From positions 1,775,747 through 1,839,746 of the forward strand of contig NC_079488.1 of the NCBI RefSeq assembly GCF_020520425.1: DNA of 64,000 nt, written 5' to 3'. Below the pieces are notes generated by a model. It had not been told where the DNA came from. It did not search any database and saw only the letters and a list, made by a program, of their open reading frames with translations. The position numbers and the translations under genes were made by a program. This DNA is from Spinacia oleracea. Lineage: Eukaryota; Streptophyta; Magnoliopsida; Caryophyllales; Amaranthaceae. Positions 58,104 to 64,000 of the stretch are shown piece after piece. The number at the start of each line of letters is the position of its first letter. Position 1 is the first letter of the stretch.

Positions 58104-58691
58104 GTAAGCATGCACCCAACACTTGTCTTCACACGAATATCACCCAACCCAACAATGCTAGCTGAGCTCTTGTTCCCCATCTTCACACTACCAAAATCAC
58201 CAGATTGATAGTCCGTGAAATACTCCCTTTTGGGACACAATGATATAAAGCACCTGAATCTACAAGCCACTCTGTGTCTGAACTCCCTACATGATGACAC
58301 TCACTAGTTGCAAAAATCAAAGCGACATCATCATCACTCTTAGAAGCGGTTGCTGCAGTATTTTTATCATCTCCATGCTTTTATGAGTCTTGCTTCTTAC
58401 CTTGTTCTCTCTTCCAACGGTAGCAAAACTTTTTGATATGGCCAGGCTTGTTGCAGTAATGACATGTCCTAGTCTCTTTGTCTCTAGACTTGGACCTTCC
58501 CTAGATTTGAGTTATCACGGCCTTTGGGACCCTTACTCTTGCTTCTTCCACGATTCTCAACAACAAGAGCATGTGAATTATCAACTGCCATCTCCTTTCT
58601 TCTTATCTCTTCATTGAACATGCTTTCTTTGATCACATCCAAAGATAGAACACCTTCTGGAGCTGAATGACTAATAGTCACAACCAAGGTT
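58104..58691 (-). pseudogene. Gag C-terminus and protease start of element D
   Basis: On the minus strand 58687-58484 gives the late gag segment (EGVLSLDVIKESMFNEEIRRK), then in another frame a CCHC zinc knuckle (CHYCNKPGHIKKFC, 58466-58421) and the protease start with WLVDSGALYH (about 58268-58240). The sequence continues at 53178 after CACTA-1. Frameshifts separate the parts. The upstream part of gag is cut by CACTA-2. Confidence 0.78.
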
Positions 58692-58709
58692 CACTAGTAG
58701 AAAAAACCC

Positions 58710-59150
58710 TTATTGCAGCGGGCTTTTAGACCCCTGTTGCAGCGTACATCGTATGCTGCAACTGGGGGGCCTGCAACAAGTCTGAACTTGTTGCAGCGTA
58801 CAATGTTCGCTGCAAAAAGTGATTTGTTGCAGCGGGCTTTTAGATGTACGCTGCAACAAGTGCCAAAAAATTGGCAAAATTTTGGACTTGTTGCAGCGGG
58901 CTTTTAGATGTACGCTGCAACAAGTGCCAAAAAATTGGCAAAATTTTGGACTTGTTGCAGCGTACATATATATGTACGCTGCAAAAGACTCAACTTTTTG
59001 CAGCGTACATTTATTTGTACGCTGCAACAAGTCTGAATTACTCAATTTTTTGCAGCGTACATTTATTTGTACGCTGCAACAAGTCTGAATTTTTGCCAAA
59101 TTTTTTTCCCTTGTTGCAGCGTACAACATATATGTACGCTGCAAAAAAGC
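58710..59150. repeat. Subterminal repeat array of CACTA-2
   Basis: About ten TTGCAGCG...CGCTGCAA units in alternating orientation, each able to form a hairpin. The unit TTTTAGATGTACGCTGCAAC with flanks (58832-58896 and 58896-58957) is duplicated. Such arrays bind the CACTA transposase accessory protein. Short frames in all phases here are not genes. Confidence 0.85.
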
Positions 59151-59385
59151 ACTTTTGGCGGGAAAATTCTAATTTTGTTTAGGGATACCTAGAGTGCCTT
59201 GCACCAAATATAGAAACCTGTCAAAACAATAATAGAATAACGCAACCTGTATAACAAATATAAAAACAACAACTGGAGTTTTGTATACTATATATCCCAA
59301 AACCAAAGTGCACATATTACATTTAAATATATGTTCCAATTTCAACATAAACATACATTTTAATATAAAATTTATTCTATAACAA

Positions 59386-59509
59386 CTAAACCAACTCGAT
59401 CAAGCGCGCTAAAGCCAATAATAAATACTTGTTGGTAAAAAACTTAGCCCATTGCTCACGAACCACATCAAATTCCTCGCATAAGGCGCAATCCTCGGAG
59501 TGTAGACCT
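59386..59509 (-). pseudogene. Possible 3'-terminal exon of unknown origin
   Basis: On the minus strand, after an AAAG acceptor, about 40 codons read CEEFDVVREQWAKFF and end in TAG. The composition is protein-like, but no family is recognised. It could be the tail of a CACTA-encoded protein or another captured host exon. Confidence 0.3.
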
Positions 59510-59589
59510 TTACAAAAACAGAAATTTAAATTAAACATTAGATTAAATACAAATTAAATATCACATTTTAACATTCAAGAAACTAATGA

Positions 59590-61380
59590 CAATGTCCTAA
59601 TAGTCTAAAATGAGTCCTTCGGTTCTTTAGTTCAAAGTTGGGAGCGAAAATGTCATTTTAGCCTAAATATGACCTATAACGACCCAATGAGCCTATAGGT
59701 GCATAAATAGATTGGAACGAGTCTTAGATCGTTAAAATTATGCATATTAAACATGTATTAAGTTTAAAATGCGTGCTTAGGTTCTTTATTTTAAAGTTAG
59801 GAGCGAAAATGCCTCATTTTAGCCTAAATATGACCTATAACTATCAAACAAGCATTAAATGTGCATAAACAGATTAGAATAAGTCTTAGAAACTTAAACT
59901 AAGCATATTTATCATATAATAAGTTTAAAATGAGTCATTAGGTTCTTAAGTTCAAAGTTGGGAGCGAAAATGTCATTTTAGCCTAAATATGACCTATAAC
60001 GACACAATGAGCCTTAAATGTGCATAAATGGATTGGAATAAGTCCTAGAAAGTTAAAACTAGAATATAAAACATTTAGTAGGTTTAAAATGAGTCCTTAG
60101 GTTCTTTAGTTCATAGTTGGGAGCGAAAATGTCATTTTAGCCTAAATATGACCTACAACGACCTAATGAGCCTTAAAGGTGCATAAATAGATTGGAACGA
60201 GTCTTATAAAGTTAAAATTATGCATATTAAACATGTATTAAGTTTAAAATGAGTGCTTAGGTTCTTTATTTTAAAGTTAGGAGCGAAAATGCCTCATTTA
60301 GCCTAAATATGACCTATAACTATCAAACAAGAATTAAATGGGTATAAGTAGATTAGAATAAGTCTTAGAAACTTAAAACTAAGCATATTTATCATATAAT
60401 AAGTTTAAAACGAGTCATTAGGTTCTTAAGTTCAAAGTTGGGAGCGAAAATGTCATTTTAGCCTAAATATGACCTATAACGACACAATGAGCCTTAAATG
60501 TGCATAAATGGGCTAAAATGAGTCCTAGAAAGTTAAAAATAAGCATATAAAACATTTAGTAAGTTTAAAATGAGTCCTTAGGTTATTTGGTTCATAGTTG
60601 GGAGCGAAAATGTCATTTTAGCCTAAATATGACCTATAACGACACAATGAGCCTTAAATGTGCATAAATGGATTGGAATGAGTCTTAGAAAGTTAAAAAT
60701 AAGCATATAAAACATTTAGTAAGTTTAAAATGAGTCCTTAGGTTCTTTGGTTCATAGTTGGGAGCGAAAATGCTTCATTTTAGCCTTAATATGACCTATA
60801 ACGACCCAATAAGCCTTAAATGTGAATAAATAGATTGAAATGAGTCTTAGAAAGTTAAAACTAAGCATATTAATCATGTAAAGGGTTTAAAATGAGTCTT
60901 TAGGTTCTTTAGTTCAAGGTTAGGAGCGAAAATGTCTCATTTTAGCTTAAATATGACCTATAACGACCAAACAAGTCTCAAATGTGCATAATAGATAGGA
61001 TTGAGTCTTGAAAAGTTAAAAATAATCATATGAATCATGTAATAAGTTTGAAATTAGTTTTTAAGTTCGTTAGACCAAAGTTGGGAGCGAAAATGTCATT
61101 TTAGCCTAAATATGACCTATAACGGCCAAAGAAGTCATGAATGTGCATAAATAGATTGGATTAAGTCTTGTAAAGTTAAAACTAATCATATAAAACATTT
61201 AATATGTTTAAAATGAGTCCTAAGGTTCTTTATTTCATATTTGGGAGCAAAAAAGCCTCATTTTAGCCTAATATGACCTATAACGACCAAACAAGCCTTA
61301 AATTTGCATAAGTAGATTGGAATGAGTGTTAGAAAGTTAAAACTATTCATATTAAACATGTAATAAGTGTAATACTCTGA
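59590..61380 (+). repeat. Tandem array of about eleven ~160-bp units inside CACTA-2
   Basis: Units repeat the order TTAGGTTCTTTAGTTCA, TTGGGAGCGAAAATG, TTTTAGCCTAAATATGACC, then a variable tail with GCATAAATAGATTGGAA. Starts fall near 59619, 59780, 59939, 60099, 60258, 60419, 60578, 60737, 60900, 61062 and 61215. Neighbours differ by about 10%, and some alternate units look more alike (59780 and 60258; 59939 and 60419), which suggests a higher-order two- or three-unit repeat. Confidence 0.88.
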
Positions 61381-61808
61381 GAAAATATGTAGCTTTTCCT
61401 ATTTGGTTTATTGTTCACAAATCAGGATCTTTGGACAACAACAAATGCTTATTAATCCAAGAAGCTTTTCCTATTTGGTTAAAACCCACACATTATTCAC
61501 AATCTTCAACTTTTGTGATAATCATAAATCAAAACAAAGTTTAAGTTTAAAATTAGGCAAATGAGTCAAAAAAGTAACGTAATAAGAGAAGTGGAAACTG
61601 GAAAGGCACACAGTGTCGCAAGTATACACCTGATTTACACATTGGACACAAGGTAAGTATAAGTTTGACAAAATACTGTTTCAGTTGAACACAAGGTAAG
61701 TTGCACTAAAAGGAAGATAAAGAAGATAATTAGAAAAACCAACTTTGTGATGACACAGACTAGTCCCATCACGAGCACCAAAATAATAGGACACAACATG
61801 ATACATAC

Positions 61809-61980
61809 CAAGGGTGGGATTCTTCTCAACAAAGAAGTTGTTCTTCGTGAAACGCTGCATGTGCACAATAATGTAAGGTGGCAGTTTAGTTACACGATAT
61901 CGCATCCTAGCTATTTGAGGACGCACGACTTCTGTTATGGTCTCCCCGTCAAACTTGTTCATTATGTTGAAAAGTGGAAC
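61809..61980 (-). pseudogene. Captured exon of the SAD1/USP39 spliceosomal gene
   Basis: A 172-base block between acceptor TTCTTAG and donor GTATGT encodes GETITEVVRPQIARMRYRV followed by HMQRFTKNNFFVEKNPTL, characteristic of the inactive ubiquitin-protease-like protein SAD1/USP39 of the U4/U6.U5 tri-snRNP. Only this one exon is present. The long frames read past the donor (to 61681) are intron. Confidence 0.75.
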
Positions 61981-62042
61981 CTAAGAAGAACGCAGATGTG
62001 CCAAATCCATCAGTTACCAAGAAAAGTAAAGCGAAAAAGATG

Positions 62043-62635
62043 AACACATTAACATAAATGGTGAAGCCAAAAGACATACATGATGGATGCCTACCTAGAA
62101 AAGAAACCCAGTCTTTTTACAGAAATTTAACATTCTATTTTTTGACAAATCAAGATATACATACTGAAGAACAACTTCAAATTATCTATAGATCGTGATT
62201 TGTGATTAGATACAAATCAGTAGTGAGGATATAACCAACTTTACAGGAGGGCATAGCTACAACTGCTAGCAAAGCCATAATTTTCCACCCACCAAATAGT
62301 CAGCTAGCACATTCAATGTTACAAGTGTGAATGTGTGACCATTATAGAAACATCTAACCAGGGAAACTCCCTCCCAGATTATCATTTATTCAAAGTTAAG
62401 ACCTTAATATTCAACAAAGCCTCCCGATTCTGCCACCAAGAATCAAAGGGATGAGCATAATGGGAATAGTGCTCTGGGAAACAAAGGTATTCTTAACCTT
62501 ACATCTCATGCTTTCTCTCTTCTGAAGCTGCTGCTATAACAGCCCCAGAAGAACCGAAGGACACAATCTACGGAATACTAATAAGAGAAAACAAAGTTTT
62601 TTTTAAATTCAAAATAAAGAATAAGATTTCAACCT
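62043..62635. other. Intron-like interior of CACTA-2
   Basis: No exon recognised; AT-rich with genic-looking patches but no continuous frame. Confidence 0.35.
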
Positions 62636-62770
62636 AAACTGCCAATATAAGCTGTCTCCATCAGCTGAGCCATAGGATCAATGGCCTGGCTAGCTATTGC
62701 CGGTAAAGAAAGCATTATAAGCTCCCGTTTGACATTTGGAGGAGGCAACTGGTTGAGGGGCTGAAGTACA
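62636..62770 (-). pseudogene. Captured exon of a MATE-family transporter gene
   Basis: On the minus strand about 40 codons including KRELIMLSLPAIASQAIDPM and QLMETAYIG. This matches the first membrane helix region of the chloroplast-type MATE (DTX/EDS5-like) transporters. It is a single exon without the other eleven helices; not functional as a transporter. Confidence 0.7.
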
Positions 62771-63165
62771 GACTCACTGCGAAGTCATTAAAAATAAACT
62801 AACATAAAAGGGACATGCTTAAAACTTAAAGATTCAAATCAACAGTAGTTTCAACATAATCATTATCGCAGAGAAGTATTTTTACCAACGTATATTTTTG
62901 AGATGCGTGGCTCAAATAGTTGTAATGTGGTATCACCAAAAGATCAAGTAACACAAAAAATAAGAATAAGAATAATTTATATTATCAAACCCTAAAAATA
63001 CGAAATTAGGGGAAAATCAAGAATTGACTGAAAGCAAACCCTAAAAATACGAAATTAGGGAAAAACAAATACAAAAAGTTAGAAAACTATACCTCCTCAA
63101 TTTCGAAGGCGGCTGAGTTCGAAGGCTTATCTGGGTATAAGCAAAGAGAAAGAGAGAGAGCATAC
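62771..63165. other. Intron-like interior of CACTA-2 with a repeated motif
   Basis: A 30-base segment holding CAAACCCTAAAAATACGAAAT followed by TAGGG is present twice at 62987 and 63035. Otherwise no feature. Confidence 0.4.
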
Positions 63166-63493
63166 CACAGCTGTAGCATCGTGCAAGACAGAAGTAATTG
63201 TCCATTCACCATTTTTCTAAATCAAAAAGAAACCCAAAAAGGGAAATCGTCAGAAATGCAAGAAATTTCTGAGAGACAAATCATCGAACAGTTTATGTGC
63301 ATAGAAAAAGGCAGAGAAAAACAATAAAACAATAAAAAATTAACAAGGGTCAAAGAGAATATACAGAATCGGAGTCGAGGAGAAAGAGACAACGGGGGCA
63401 GCGAGGGGTGCCGAGGCCAGGATTAATGGTGGGATCATGGTGATACACATTTCCAGTTCGAAGCTTCTCCTCGTACACTTCTCGGGTTCCCAT
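63166..63493 (-). pseudogene. Captured first two exons of a conserved plant membrane-protein gene
   Basis: Exon 1 (63493 to about 63366) begins ATG and reads MGTREVYEEKLRTGN with a HHDPTINPGLGTPRCP stretch, then loses frame by one base. Exon 2 (63216-63166) reads NGEWTITSVLHDATAV between proper splice signals. I recall these segments from a small conserved plant protein of unknown function with predicted membrane spans; the name is not known to me. The start codon and 5' untranslated region are included, so a promoter may also have been captured. Confidence 0.55.
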
Positions 63494-63779
63494 TTTTTAC
63501 GTCACCCCTTTCAAATTTCTTGAAGCGAAAGATAAGATGTAAAATTGAGTGTGGTGGAGTGAAGGAACTGCGGGGATGACGATGGGAGGGGGTAGGGCAG
63601 CGACAGAATTCAAGGTGGTGGTTCAGGCGGAGAAAGAAGGGATTTAGGAGAGAGAAAGAGAGCAGATGAAGAAGAAGAAGAATGAGGAGGTGAGAGAGTA
63701 CGCAGGGAAAGCTGAGGGAAGAAGAGGGAGTATGAGCGTCCTTAGGTTTGAGATCCGAAATGTTTTTCTTAATTAGCTT

Positions 63780-64000
63780 TGCAGCGAAATTTTTTTATTG
63801 CAGCGGGCTTTTATCTGTACGCTGCAAAATAAATGGGCTATTGCAGGGGGCTTTTATTTTGTACGCTGCAAAAAACTCTCTTGCTGCGGGCAATTAATTT
63901 GTACGCTGCAACAACCCTTTATAAAGTTTGACCCGCGTTGACCTACTGGTTGTTGAAGCGTATTATTACATGTACGCTGCAACAAGGGGGTTGCAACAGG
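63780..64000. repeat. Right subterminal region of CACTA-2
   Basis: TTGCAGCGGGC...TGTACGCTGCAA units, nearly the same as 12935-13155 of CACTA-3. The window ends just before the expected CTACTAGTG. Confidence 0.8.

Larger units (their letters stand above)
31029..64000 (-). mobile_element. Copia-type LTR retrotransposon D, heavily interrupted, 5' end outside window
   Basis: Minus-strand pieces read in order: gag end and protease (58691-58104), pre-integrase and integrase (53178-51807), reverse transcriptase and RNase H (33519-31858), purine tract, and 3' LTR (31811-31029). The gaps are three later insertions: CACTA-2 at 58692, CACTA-1 at 53179-58103 and the solo LTR nest at 33520-51806. The protein order is Copia (integrase before reverse transcriptase). 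The start of gag and the 5' LTR should lie beyond 64000. Nonsense codons and shifts show that it is dead. Confidence 0.85.
58692..64000. mobile_element. CACTA transposon 2 carrying host gene fragments, right end outside window
   Basis: It starts CACTAGTAGAAAAAACCC inside the gag of element D. Its subterminal repeats (TTGCAGCGTACA / TGTACGCTGCAA) fill 58710-59150 and return at 63780-64000. The last 150 bases match the right end of CACTA-3 (to 13171), so the terminus should lie about 20-30 bases past the window. It carries a ~160-bp tandem repeat and exons of at least three host genes on the minus strand. No transposase was found. Confidence 0.85.

Noticed and set aside
58710..59182. 144-codon minus ORF and several plus ORFs
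   Set aside because: Produced by the TTGCAGCGTACA subterminal repeats of CACTA-2; repetitive CSVH/LLQRT peptides with no function.
59590..61380. CRISPR-like array
   Set aside because: Units are ~160 bp imperfect tandem copies without unique spacers, in plant DNA.

Overview
The window is nuclear DNA from a flowering plant. The evidence is spliced genes with GT-AG introns, TATA boxes, AATAAA signals, an apoplastic class IV chitinase, plant-type LTR retrotransposons primed from tRNA, CACTA, Mutator-like, hAT and Helitron-type DNA elements, and an endogenous plant pararetrovirus remnant. A dicot of the Caryophyllales (spinach or beet relatives) is my best guess, from the general look of the chitinase and pararetrovirus; that is inference only. 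No rRNA, tRNA, CRISPR or prokaryotic system was seen.

Layout. (1) 1-9121 is a plus-strand Copia-type element (A). Its left end is cut by the window edge, its LTRs are nearly identical over the visible part, and its gag-pol is decayed. (2) 9122-13171 is mosaic DNA holding a LINE RNase H piece split by a Ty3/gypsy integrase piece, and it ends in the right terminus of a CACTA element. (3) 13172 to about 15100 is the right half of an endogenous caulimovirid, cut at the CACTA end. (4) 16179-17408 is a short Copia deletion derivative (F) with 194-bp LTRs, followed by a 0.65-kb Helitron. (5) 18745-20811 is the one clearly intact host gene, a two-exon class IV chitinase. A second promoter-bearing ORF at 22129 looks like the first exon of a broken gene. 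hAT-like and Harbinger-like small elements lie around it. (6) 25140-30819 is a 5.7-kb Mutator-like element with 9-bp target duplications. It carries about 3.6 kb of DNA saturated with AGTTACTATAT-type words. (7) 31029 to beyond 64000 is one nest. A minus-strand Copia element (D) is interrupted by a solo LTR (C). C is interrupted by a gag-only LTR element (B), and B by a young, nearly intact Copia element (E). Element D is also interrupted by two CACTA elements (53179-58103 and 58692 to beyond the window end). Both CACTA elements carry exon-intron fragments of several unrelated host genes.

How the parts relate. A, C and E share the same LTR family. E keeps most of its protein domains and could supply proteins in trans, while A keeps only the LTRs, the long leader and the 3' region. 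B carries a gag-like protein with a zinc knuckle but no pol. The two CACTA elements act as gene-fragment carriers. Target-site duplications (CCAAT for E, CCGAT for B, GTAGG for C, GTCTA for F, ATAATAATA for the Mutator-like element) fix the order of insertion. The only genes likely to serve the plant itself are the chitinase and, less surely, the ORF at 22129.
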